A DNA stretch of 64,000 nt from CAWIMX01 sp963792785 (GTDB taxonomy: Bacteria > Acidobacteriota > Vicinamibacteria > Vicinamibacterales > CAVVIG01): NCBI GenBank assembly GCA_963792785.1, contig CAWBXO010000004.1:868001-932000 (forward strand), written 5' to 3'. How positions within the stretch are numbered: position 1 is the first letter of the stretch; the number at the start of each line of letters is the position of its first letter. The position numbers were made by a program, and so were the translations under genes. Positions 46,031 through 53,476 of the stretch are shown one piece after another. The notes beneath the pieces were generated by a model. That model saw nothing but the letters and a program-made list of their open reading frames with translations, was not told where the DNA came from and did not search any database.

Positions 46031-49000
46031 TTCTATTATAAGGTGCAGGGCGGCTCCGTAGAGCATTGTTCGATCGTTGTCGCGCGCGGCCCACTCGAGG
46101 AGGGTCGAGAGGCTCGGCGTGACGCGGCCGTCGAACAGGGTCCGGCCGTCCGCGATCACGCGAATCGGCTGCGAGAAGTCGAAGGCGTCGGGCGAGAGCA
46201 GCAGGGTGAAGGCGGCCACGCCCCGCGTCGTGGCCCGCACGACGTTGCCCTCGCGGACGAGGTCGACGCGGCCCGACGGCCGCGCGTGCTGAAAAATCTG
46301 GGCCGTGCGCGGCATCGGCGCCGGCGCGTACGTGCCCGTCAGCTCGATCGTCGCGCCGTCGCGCGTGACGCCGAGCACGATCGGCGAGCCCGCGTCGTTC
46401 AGGCTCAGCATGTCGAGGAGGTCGACGCCCGACGGCAGGGCGCGGCCGTTCACCGAGGCGACGACATCGCCGGGCCGCAGCCCGAGGGCGTCCGCGTTGC
46501 TCCCGGCGAGGACGCCGGTCACGCGCATCCCGCTGTTCTGCACGCCGAAGTTGAGCTCCTGGCCGACGACAATGTCGTTCAGGTCGGCGAGCGGCGCCGC
46601 CGCGGCGCGCGGCGCGAGCCGATCGATCACGAGCCAGTGCGCGCGGTTGCTCGTGCCGGTCATGTCGCTCTCCCACGTCAGCACGGCGGGGTTCGGGTCG
46701 CGCGGATGCGCCGCGACGAAGGCCTCGAAGTCGCCCTTCACCTCGGGCCACCAGCGCGTGTTGTGGCCGCCGGCCGGCTGGGGATCGTAGGTGAGGTCGA
46801 GGCCGGCCGCCTGGAGGTGCTTCACGTACGGCTCGACCTGGTCGGGCGGGAACAGCGGATCGAGCCCGCCGTTCACGATGAACCAGGGCTTGTCGCGCAG
46901 GTTGTTCGGGAAGAGCTCCTCGCGGATTGCGAGCGAGTCGTTGCCGAGCACCTTGATGAACCCGTTCAGCGGCAGGAACGCCGCGAACGGCGTGGTGTCG
47001 CGCATGGCGAAGTAGAAGGTGGCCGTGGCGCCGTCGGAGTGCCCCGACAGCACGACGCGGTTCTCGTTCACGTTGTATCGCCGCTTGAGGGTGTCGAGGA
47101 TGGCATCGAGGTTCTTGACCTGCGCGTCAGTCCACCACTGCGCGTCGCCCCAGCCGATCGGCAGCACGTAGATCTGATCGGCGCCGGCGAGGTCGCCGAT
47201 CGATCCGTCGCCGCGCAGGCTGTCGTCGGGCCGCGTCACGCCGCCGTGCAGCTGGACGCGCACGGGCCAGGGGCGCGCCGGGTCGTAGGACGCGGGCACG
47301 TCGAGCGTGTACGGAAACGTCACGCCGTCGATGTCGTGGCTGAGCCGCACGACGCCGCGCGGGACATCGGCCGCGTAGCGGCGGCCGCGCCGGAGGCGCG
47401 CGAACGCCTCGTCGAATCCGACACCGCTCGCGGCGATGGCGTCCACGGCGGCCGACGCCTCGGCCGGCGACCCGGCCGCCCAGAAGCGATCGAACGCCGC
47501 GTCGGCGCCGTTCGCCGCGGCCGCCGCGGCGGCGGGCGATCCGAGCAGCTCGTCGACCACCCAGCCGGCGCCGTGCACCTCGCGCGCCACGGTGAGCGCG
47601 AAGCGGATGTCGGTGCTGAGGGCGCGCCCCGCCGTCTCGCTGTAGGTCCAGTCGCCCGCCATCGCCTCCTCGTTGCCGTCGAAGATGAGGCCGACGATCT
47701 GCAGGGACCGGTTCAGCGTGGCGCTCCCCGAATTACCGCCCGTGATGTCGTTCGTACTCACGAAGTCGACAGGCAGCTGCGCGTAGCGCTCGCGGAACGC
47801 CGCGTCGCTCATCCCGCGCCGCCAGGCGAGGATCTTCGGCGGCAGCGCGTAGTCGCCCGCGTTCCCGCGGGCGTCGGCGAGCGCGAACAGCCCGCCGAGC
47901 CGCGTCGTGAACGGCACGGCCTCGCCCGATCGGTTCGTGTACCCCGCGACCTTGCCGTACGTCGCCCGCAGCGTGAAGTTCGCGTCGGGATAGAGATCGC
48001 CGCCCTTCCAGGCGGTGAGGCCGCGCGCGAAGGCCGACCGGTTGCGGAAGATCTTCTCGTTCAGGACGGCGATCCGCGTCCGCTGATCCGCGAGCGCGGG
48101 CTCGAGCGCGACGGCGAAGCGGACCAGCGGGTCCGTTGACGCGCGGAATGCGTCCACCCCCTGATCGGCGAGGCGCGCGCGCGCGTCCGCCGACGCGACG
48201 GTCGACCCGGAGAGCACGGCGCGCGCAAGCGCCCGGGGGTCGGTCGTGCCGGCGCGGGTCGAGAGCGCCTGCACGGCGGCGAGCCGCCGGCCGGCCGGGA
48301 GCGCCAGCGCCTTCTCGAAGGCCAGCGCGAGCACGTCTTCCTCGAGCGGCGCGAGCACCGGCTCGTCGTCGAGCAGCGCGGCCCGCAGGTTGGGCCAGCT
48401 CCGCTCCTGGAATTGCGGGCGCCGCTCGCGGTCGGACGCCTGCGCGCGCGCCTCGGCGAACTCGTAGAGGCCCGACGCGTACCCGAGCAGTTCCGAGCGG
48501 TTGAACCAGCCGAGCGCGGCGTCGAGGTCCGCGTTCGCCTCGACGTCCTCCGCGTACACGGCGGCCTGGCTCGTCAGCACGTCGCCGAACTCGCGCGCAA
48601 GCTCGGGCCGGCTGGCCACGAAGGCCATGAACTGCCGCTCGCGCTCGACACGATCCTCGACGATGCTCGTGGAGCGGAGCGCGGCGAGCACGTCCTGCTG
48701 GTACTTGAGCGTGTTCGCCAGGCCGAAGATCCGGCTCTGGAGCAGCAGCTGGTTGTCCGGTTTCTCCGCCGCGTAGTGCCGCAGCAGCTCGAGCTCGGTC
48801 GTGAGATCCGCGATCTGATCGGGAATGCCCTTCACGAGGTTGTACCGCGCCGAATAACTCATGCGGTACCGGTTCGTGTTGCCGGGATTGCCGACGACGA
48901 GCGTGAAGTCGCCGTCCTTCACGCCGTCCAGGCTCACGTGCAGGTAGTTCGCGGGCTTCACCGGAAGGTGCGACGCCTCGTACTCGCCGTGGCGGCCGTC

Positions 49001-49714
49001 CGTGCCTTCGTAGGCGCGCAGGATCGAGATGTCGGACACGTAGCGCGGGAAGCGGAAGTTCATCTCGTCGCCGCCGAAGTACCCCAGCTGTTTCTCCGGC
49101 GCGTAGACGAGCCGCAGGTCGTTGAAGTCTTCGTAGACGATGAGCAGGGACCGCGCGCCGCTGTTGAAGTCGACCACCGCGCAGGTGAAGTTGTCGCCGC
49201 GCTCGGCGGCGCACTGCCGTTCCAGATCCGAGCGCGCGGCCAGGCGCCGGCGCTGCACGTCCTGAATCGGCGTGTCGGGCGTCACGCCGACGTTCAGCTC
49301 GGCGGTGACGTCGCGCGCGCTGCGCTCGATCTGCGCGCTGAAGCGCTTGCACGGGAGCTCGCCCGCCCGGTTCGGCGCGGTGAAACCGGTCGCGATCAGA
49401 TTGTCGGCCGACGCCTGGTTCTGCTCGGCCAGCGCCGACGTGCGGATGCAGTCGAGCGCGACGTGATGGTTGGTGAGAATCAGACCGTCGGGCGACGCGA
49501 AGGTGCCGGTCCCGCCGCCGCCGGGCGACTGCAGCCGGACCACCGCGCCCTGCACGCGCGCCAGATCGGCGGGGGTCAGCTGCACGCCGTACTGCTGCGC
49601 GACGGCCGCGTACGGCAACTGGTCGATCCGCCACATGCCCTCGTTGGCGAGCAGGCCGGCGGTCCCCGCCAGCGCCAGCGCGACCACCGCAGCCTGAAAG
49701 AATGATTTCTTCAC
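46022..49714 (-). CDS. Exported multidomain protein: S46 dipeptidyl-peptidase, alpha/beta-hydrolase and PDZ domain
   Basis: A 1230-residue protein with a signal peptide (MKKSFFQAAVVALALAGTAG). Residues about 25-725 are a full S46 (DPP7/DPP11-type) peptidase: catalytic His in TNHHVALDCI (83/84), Asp228 in YVSDISILRAY and Ser662 in TGGNSGSATLN. The residue 18 after that Ser is Gly680 (FDGN), which fits DPP7-like rather than acidic-specific DPP11. After an Ala-rich linker, residues about 785-1005 form an alpha/beta-hydrolase with Ser893 in LSGHSDGATA, Asp952 in NGGLDPLFP and His984 in AGGHNTRWWP. Residues about 1045-1125 are a PDZ domain (SNADALGLRPGDVVASVNGR), then a beta-rich tail. It is presumably periplasmic peptide degradation; the fusion is unusual. 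Confidence 0.85.
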   Translation of the reverse strand: MKKSFFQAAVVALALAGTAGLLANEGMWRIDQLPYAAVAQQYGVQLTPADLARVQGAVVRLQSPGGGGTGTFASPDGLILTNHHVALDCIRTSALAEQNQASADNLIATGFTAPNRAGELPCKRFSAQIERSARDVTAELNVGVTPDTPIQDVQRRRLAARSDLERQCAAERGDNFTCAVVDFNSGARSLLIVYEDFNDLRLVYAPEKQLGYFGGDEMNFRFPRYVSDISILRAYEGTDGRHGEYEASHLPVKPANYLHVSLDGVKDGDFTLVVGNPGNTNRYRMSYSARYNLVKGIPDQIADLTTELELLRHYAAEKPDNQLLLQSRIFGLANTLKYQQDVLAALRSTSIVEDRVERERQFMAFVASRPELAREFGDVLTSQAAVYAEDVEANADLDAALGWFNRSELLGYASGLYEFAEARAQASDRERRPQFQERSWPNLRAALLDDEPVLAPLEEDVLALAFEKALALPAGRRLAAVQALSTRAGTTDPRALARAVLSGSTVASADARARLADQGVDAFRASTDPLVRFAVALEPALADQRTRIAVLNEKIFRNRSAFARGLTAWKGGDLYPDANFTLRATYGKVAGYTNRSGEAVPFTTRLGGLFALADARGNAGDYALPPKILAWRRGMSDAAFRERYAQLPVDFVSTNDITGGNSGSATLNRSLQIVGLIFDGNEEAMAGDWTYSETAGRALSTDIRFALTVAREVHGAGWVVDELLGSPAAAAAAANGADAAFDRFWAAGSPAEASAAVDAIAASGVGFDEAFARLRRGRRYAADVPRGVVRLSHDIDGVTFPYTLDVPASYDPARPWPVRVQLHGGVTRPDDSLRGDGSIGDLAGADQIYVLPIGWGDAQWWTDAQVKNLDAILDTLKRRYNVNENRVVLSGHSDGATATFYFAMRDTTPFAAFLPLNGFIKVLGNDSLAIREELFPNNLRDKPWFIVNGGLDPLFPPDQVEPYVKHLQAAGLDLTYDPQPAGGHNTRWWPEVKGDFEAFVAAHPRDPNPAVLTWESDMTGTSNRAHWLVIDRLAPRAAAAPLADLNDIVVGQELNFGVQNSGMRVTGVLAGSNADALGLRPGDVVASVNGRALPSGVDLLDMLSLNDAGSPIVLGVTRDGATIELTGTYAPAPMPRTAQIFQHARPSGRVDLVREGNVVRATTRGVAAFTLLLSPDAFDFSQPIRVIADGRTLFDGRVTPSLSTLLEWAARDNDRTMLYGAALHLIIEGS

Positions 49715-49751
49715 GGCACGCTCCCCCGCCGGCCATTCTACGCCGCCGGTT

Positions 49752-49903
49752 CCCAGCCCCCCACAGCGTTCATCCCAGCCCCCTGCAGCGTGAGTTCCCA
49801 GCCCCCTGCAGCGTCAGCTCCGAGCCCCCTGCAGCGTCAGCTCCGAGCCCCCTGCAGCGTCAGTTCCGAGCCCCCTATTGCGTCAGTGCCCAGCACCCTT
49901 CAT
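49752..49903. repeat. 23-base tandem repeat between the S46 and yajQ genes
   Basis: About six and a half head-to-tail copies of a 23-base unit, roughly CAGCTCCGAGCCCCCTGCAG followed by CGT, with the outer copies more diverged. The units are contiguous with no spacers, so this is a minisatellite, not a CRISPR array. The repeat fills nearly all of the gap between the divergent genes, so any yajQ promoter must lie in or beside it. Confidence 0.9.
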
Positions 49904-49914
49904 GATTTACCCGT

Positions 49915-50415
49915 ATGCCAGATACCGCGTCGTTCGACGTCACCTCGACCATCGACTTCCAGGAAGTGGACAACGCCCTGAACCAGGCCCGCAAGGAAGT
50001 GGCCCAGCGCTACGACTTCAAGGGGGCCAAGGCGGAGATCGTCCTCAACGTCGCCGACAAGACGCTGACGCTGCTGACCGACGACGAGCTGAAGATGAAG
50101 GCGCTGTGGGAGGTCGTGCAGACGCGGCTCGTCCGCCGCAACGTGCCGGTCAAGAACTTCAAGGCCGGCGACAGTGAGCCCGCCGGCGGCGGCGCCGTGC
50201 GGCGTGTGGTCGAGATTCAACAGGGCATCTCGACCGACGCCGCGCGCGAGATCGCGAAGTTCGTGAAAGAGCTGAAGCTCCGCAAGGTCCAGGCCGCGAT
50301 CCAGGGGGACCAGCTGCGCGTCAGCTCGCCCTCGAAGGACGACCTGCAGCAGACGATGCAGGCGCTGCGGGCGCACGACTTCGGCGTCGCCCTGCAGTTC
50401 GGCAACTATCGCTAG
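49915..50415 (+). CDS. YajQ family nucleotide-binding protein
   Basis: A 166-residue protein of the YajQ family, reported to bind cyclic di-GMP in some bacteria. MPDTASFDVTSTIDFQEVDN, NQARKEVAQRYDFKGAKAEI and LKLRKVQAAIQGDQLRVSSP are family signatures, ending ALRAHDFGVALQFGNYR. The upstream region is a 23-base minisatellite with no clear Shine-Dalgarno. Confidence 0.95.
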   Translation: MPDTASFDVTSTIDFQEVDNALNQARKEVAQRYDFKGAKAEIVLNVADKTLTLLTDDELKMKALWEVVQTRLVRRNVPVKNFKAGDSEPAGGGAVRRVVEIQQGISTDAAREIAKFVKELKLRKVQAAIQGDQLRVSSPSKDDLQQTMQALRAHDFGVALQFGNYR

Positions 50416-50467
50416 TGGGCCGTACTCGCTGAAGTACTACCGATTCGACGAGCCGGATTTCGAGATC

Positions 50468-50678
50468 AACCACAGAGACACCGAGACACCGAGGCCCGAG
50501 ATCTGCCGTTCGTCGGCGCCGCCTCCGCGGCGCCTGCGAGGACGAACGATCCGCACACGCAAGACGCGTATCCCTTGCCTGCCGTCTTGTGTGTGCGGAT
50601 CGTTCGCCCTCGCGGCCGGCCTGGCCAGCAGGCCGGTGACGAACTCGCGATCCTCTGTGCCTCTGAGTCTCCGTGGTT
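50468..50678. repeat. Nested inverted-repeat element of about 210 bases
   Basis: The outer arms of 27 bases (50468-50494 and 50652-50678) are imperfect complements built of CACAGAGACACCGAGAC-type units. The inner arms of 24 bases (50543-50566 and 50583-50606) are complementary except for one position (CGAACGATCCGCACAC). The interior is GC-rich with GGCCGGCCTGGCCAG. No gene is visible between 50416 and 50713. It looks like a folded non-autonomous element or structured RNA. Confidence 0.85.
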
Positions 50679-50713
50679 CATTGCCTTGGTACTGATTCAG
50701 CCGATACGCCCCG

Positions 50714-52333
50714 CTAGGCGTTCTGATACCGCTCGCGGAACTGGTCGCGCAGCGCCGACTTCCGGAACTTCCCGGCCGACGTCCTCGGGATCGCGTCCAC
50801 GAACTCCACGGCGTCGGGCAGCCACCACTTCGCGAACGACGGCCTGAGGAACTCGACCAGGTCGGCCGCGCTGGCCTGCTGGCCCTGTTTCAGGACGACG
50901 ACGGCCAGCGGCCGCTCGTCCCACTTGGGGTGCGGCACGGCGATCACCGCGGCTTCCGCGACCGCCGGGTGGCCCATCAGCGCGCTCTCCAGGGCGACCG
51001 AGCTGATCCACTCGCCGCCCGACTTCACGAGATCCTTCGATCGGTCCGTGATCTCGACGCACCCGCAGGCATCGATCGTCACGATGTCGCCGGTCTTGAA
51101 CCAGCCGTCCGCCGTGAAACGATCGCCCAGATCGGGCTGGTTGTAGTACCGGCTCGCGATCCACGCGCCGCGCACCTCGAGCTCCCCCATCGTCTGGCCG
51201 TCCCAGGGCGCGAGGCCCGTGGCGGTGCTGGCGCGGATCTCGACGAACGGCAGCGGCGTGCCCTGGCGGGATCGGTACTTGAGCTGGCGCTCGCGCGGCG
51301 CGTCGCGCTCGGTCGACGGCACGTGGCACACCGTGCCGAGCGGGCTCATCTCCGTCATGCCCCAGGCGTGAAGCACGTGCAGGCCGTGGCGATCCTCGAG
51401 CGCCTGGATCATCGCCAGCGGCGCGGCCGACCCGCCGACGGCCACCAGGCGGACGCTCGACACGTCGTGGGTCCCGGGATTCGCGTCGAGCTCCTGCAGG
51501 ACGGCCAGCCAGACCGTGGGGACCCCCGCCGTGACGGTCACGCGCTCGCGCGCGATCAAGTCGAGCAGGCTCGGCGCGTCGAGAAACGGCCCCGGAAAGA
51601 CCTGTCCGGCGCCAAATAACGTCGCGCTGTACGGAAAGCCCCAGGCGTTGACGTGGAACATCGGGACCACGGGCATCACGACGTCGGCCTCCGACATTGC
51701 CAGGCAGTCGGCGAGGCCGTGGGCGATGGCGTGCAGCACGGTGGTGCGGTGCGAATAGACGACGCCCTTGGGGCGCCCGGTCGTGCCCGACGTGTAGCAC
51801 ATGGCGGCGGCCTGGTGCTCGTCGACGGCGAGGTCGGTGTAGCGCGAGGGATCCGCGCGGGCGATGAGCTCCGCGCAGTCGAGCGCGTCCGAGCCGCCGG
51901 GCGCCTTGCCCGCCATCACGATCACGCGCGCGATCTTCACGCGGTCGCGGAACGACTCGTACAGCGGCAGCAGGCTCTCGTCGACGAGCAGGACCTTGTC
52001 CTGGGCGTCGTTGACGATGTAGGTCAGGTCGTCGGGATGGAGCCGCAGGTTGAGCGTGTGGAGCACGGCGCCCGCGGCGGGGATCGCGAAGTACGCCTCG
52101 AGATGCTCGTGATGGTTCCACCCGAGCGTCGCCACGCGATCGCCGGGCCCGACGCCGAGATCGCCCAGCGCCACCGCCAGCCGGCGGACGCGGTCGGCCA
52201 TCTCGCCGTACGTGTGGTGGACGATGGATCGATCCGGGCGCCGCGTCGCGATGCGCCTGGGGGCGAACAGCGTCTCCGCGCGCCGCAGCATCGTGGGAAT
52301 CGTCAACGGGTAGTCCATCATCAGCGCGCGCAT
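50714..52333 (-). CDS. AMP-dependent acyl-CoA synthetase (medium/long-chain fatty acid or aromatic acid ligase)
   Basis: An ANL-superfamily adenylate-forming enzyme, 539 residues from MRALMMDYPLTIPTMLRRAE. AMCYTSGTTGRPKGVVYSHR is the P-loop motif; LHAWGMTEMSPLGTVC, DGWFKTGDIVTIDACG and DRSKDLVKSGGEWISSVALE are the A5-A8 motifs, and the C-terminal catalytic Lys is in IPRTSAGKFRKSALRD. The exact acid substrate cannot be read from the sequence. It follows the cyclase-family gene by only 1 base, so the two are probably one operon. Confidence 0.92.
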   Translation of the reverse strand: MRALMMDYPLTIPTMLRRAETLFAPRRIATRRPDRSIVHHTYGEMADRVRRLAVALGDLGVGPGDRVATLGWNHHEHLEAYFAIPAAGAVLHTLNLRLHPDDLTYIVNDAQDKVLLVDESLLPLYESFRDRVKIARVIVMAGKAPGGSDALDCAELIARADPSRYTDLAVDEHQAAAMCYTSGTTGRPKGVVYSHRTTVLHAIAHGLADCLAMSEADVVMPVVPMFHVNAWGFPYSATLFGAGQVFPGPFLDAPSLLDLIARERVTVTAGVPTVWLAVLQELDANPGTHDVSSVRLVAVGGSAAPLAMIQALEDRHGLHVLHAWGMTEMSPLGTVCHVPSTERDAPRERQLKYRSRQGTPLPFVEIRASTATGLAPWDGQTMGELEVRGAWIASRYYNQPDLGDRFTADGWFKTGDIVTIDACGCVEITDRSKDLVKSGGEWISSVALESALMGHPAVAEAAVIAVPHPKWDERPLAVVVLKQGQQASAADLVEFLRPSFAKWWLPDAVEFVDAIPRTSAGKFRKSALRDQFRERYQNA

Positions 52334-52334
52334 A

Positions 52335-53183
52335 TCACCGTCCCTCCCCGGAGTCGACCAGCGCCAGCGGGCGGATCGGCGAGCCGGTCGCACCGCGTAG
52401 CTTGAGCGGAATGCCGACGAACGCGAAGCGCCGATGCCCGGCGGCCGCCAGCGTCTCCAGATTCAGGTTCTCGAGAATGTAGATGCCCTGCTCGACGAGC
52501 AGAAAGGCGTGGGCGAAGAGCATGAGGCCGGTGTCGGGATCGGTGTCGGCGACCGCGTCCCAGGCCATGTTGTCGGCGCCGACGGCGCGGACGCCGCGCG
52601 AGGCGGCCCATTCGGATCCGGAACGGCCGATGCCGGCCGCGTGCTGGTAGGTGTCGTCGTCGTCCCAGCAAGCGCCGTAGCCCGTGCGGACGAGGAGCGC
52701 GTCGCCCGGCTGGACGTCGACGCCTGTCGACTCGGCGCAGGCCGCCAGGTCGGCACCGGAGATCGAGAAGTCGGCCGGCAGCCGCGGCACGCCTTTCCAT
52801 GCGGCGACGTCGAGCAGGACGCCCCGGCCGACGAGCGGCGGCACGGTCTCGATCCCGAGCTGGCGAAACCCGTCGGCGCGCTCGACGTCGGCGACGGCCA
52901 CGCCGCCGTGCAGCGTCTGGTCGTAGGCCTGGTGGCAGAGCGCGTCGATGTGCGTGCCCGAGTGCTCCATCATGGTGAGCACACCCGATGCGCTGGTGCG
53001 GCGGCCGCCGCCCTCGGGGCGGAAGTAGTCGCGGTGACGGCGGTACAGCGCGTAGAAGTAGGCGGGCCGATGAGCCGGATGCCCCGGCATGCCCGCGAAG
53101 CGCGGCTGCTCCAGGTCGTAGACCTGCGCGGCGGCCATCCGGTCGGCTAGCGTCACAACTCCCCCGTGTCTGGTGGGCGCCAT
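52335..53183 (-). CDS. Cyclase family protein (kynurenine formamidase-like metal hydrolase)
   Basis: A 282-residue protein of the cyclase/Kfase family. The metal motif HSGTHIDALCH (His74, His78, Asp80, His84) is diagnostic, with PGDALLVRTGYGACWD further on. Substrates in the family include N-formylkynurenine and other amides or lactones; none is indicated here. The ATG at 53183 is used; an internal ATG at 53138 is possible. The pairing with an acyl-CoA ligase suggests degradation of an aromatic or amide substrate. Confidence 0.87.
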   Translation of the reverse strand: MAPTRHGGVVTLADRMAAAQVYDLEQPRFAGMPGHPAHRPAYFYALYRRHRDYFRPEGGGRRTSASGVLTMMEHSGTHIDALCHQAYDQTLHGGVAVADVERADGFRQLGIETVPPLVGRGVLLDVAAWKGVPRLPADFSISGADLAACAESTGVDVQPGDALLVRTGYGACWDDDDTYQHAAGIGRSGSEWAASRGVRAVGADNMAWDAVADTDPDTGLMLFAHAFLLVEQGIYILENLNLETLAAAGHRRFAFVGIPLKLRGATGSPIRPLALVDSGEGR

Positions 53184-53220
53184 CCTACCTCGGCCGGCGC
53201 GGTTGATGGAGCGGGTCGGG

Positions 53221-53476
53221 CCCGCTGAATACTCGGTTGTTTTCGGTCATCAGACAGAAGAATCGACCATGTTTCATTACTGTTTATTTATGAATGATCC
53301 ATCGATATGTGAATATTCCATAAATATAGCGTAATTCTCGTATTAATGATGAGCGACAAACCATTGTATTCATTACATGTTGATTACATCTACACACATA
53401 CATATATTCCTTACACTTCGTTGCTTAACTTTTATCTGCGTTTGCAACGAATGAGTCCGTTTGAGGAGGTTATGGA
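53221..53476 (+). promoter_or_regulatory. AT-rich upstream region of receptor 1 with sigma70-type promoter
   Basis: About 250 bases strikingly AT-rich against a GC-rich background, with no gene. TTGATT (53380-53385), a 17-base spacer and TATATT (53403-53408) form a good promoter 68 bases before the start codon. The Shine-Dalgarno is GAGGAGGT. The same promoter shape recurs before receptors 2 and 3. Confidence 0.65.

Noticed and set aside
49752..49903. A CRISPR array
   Set aside because: The 23-base units are contiguous with no variable spacers, and no cas gene is in the window.
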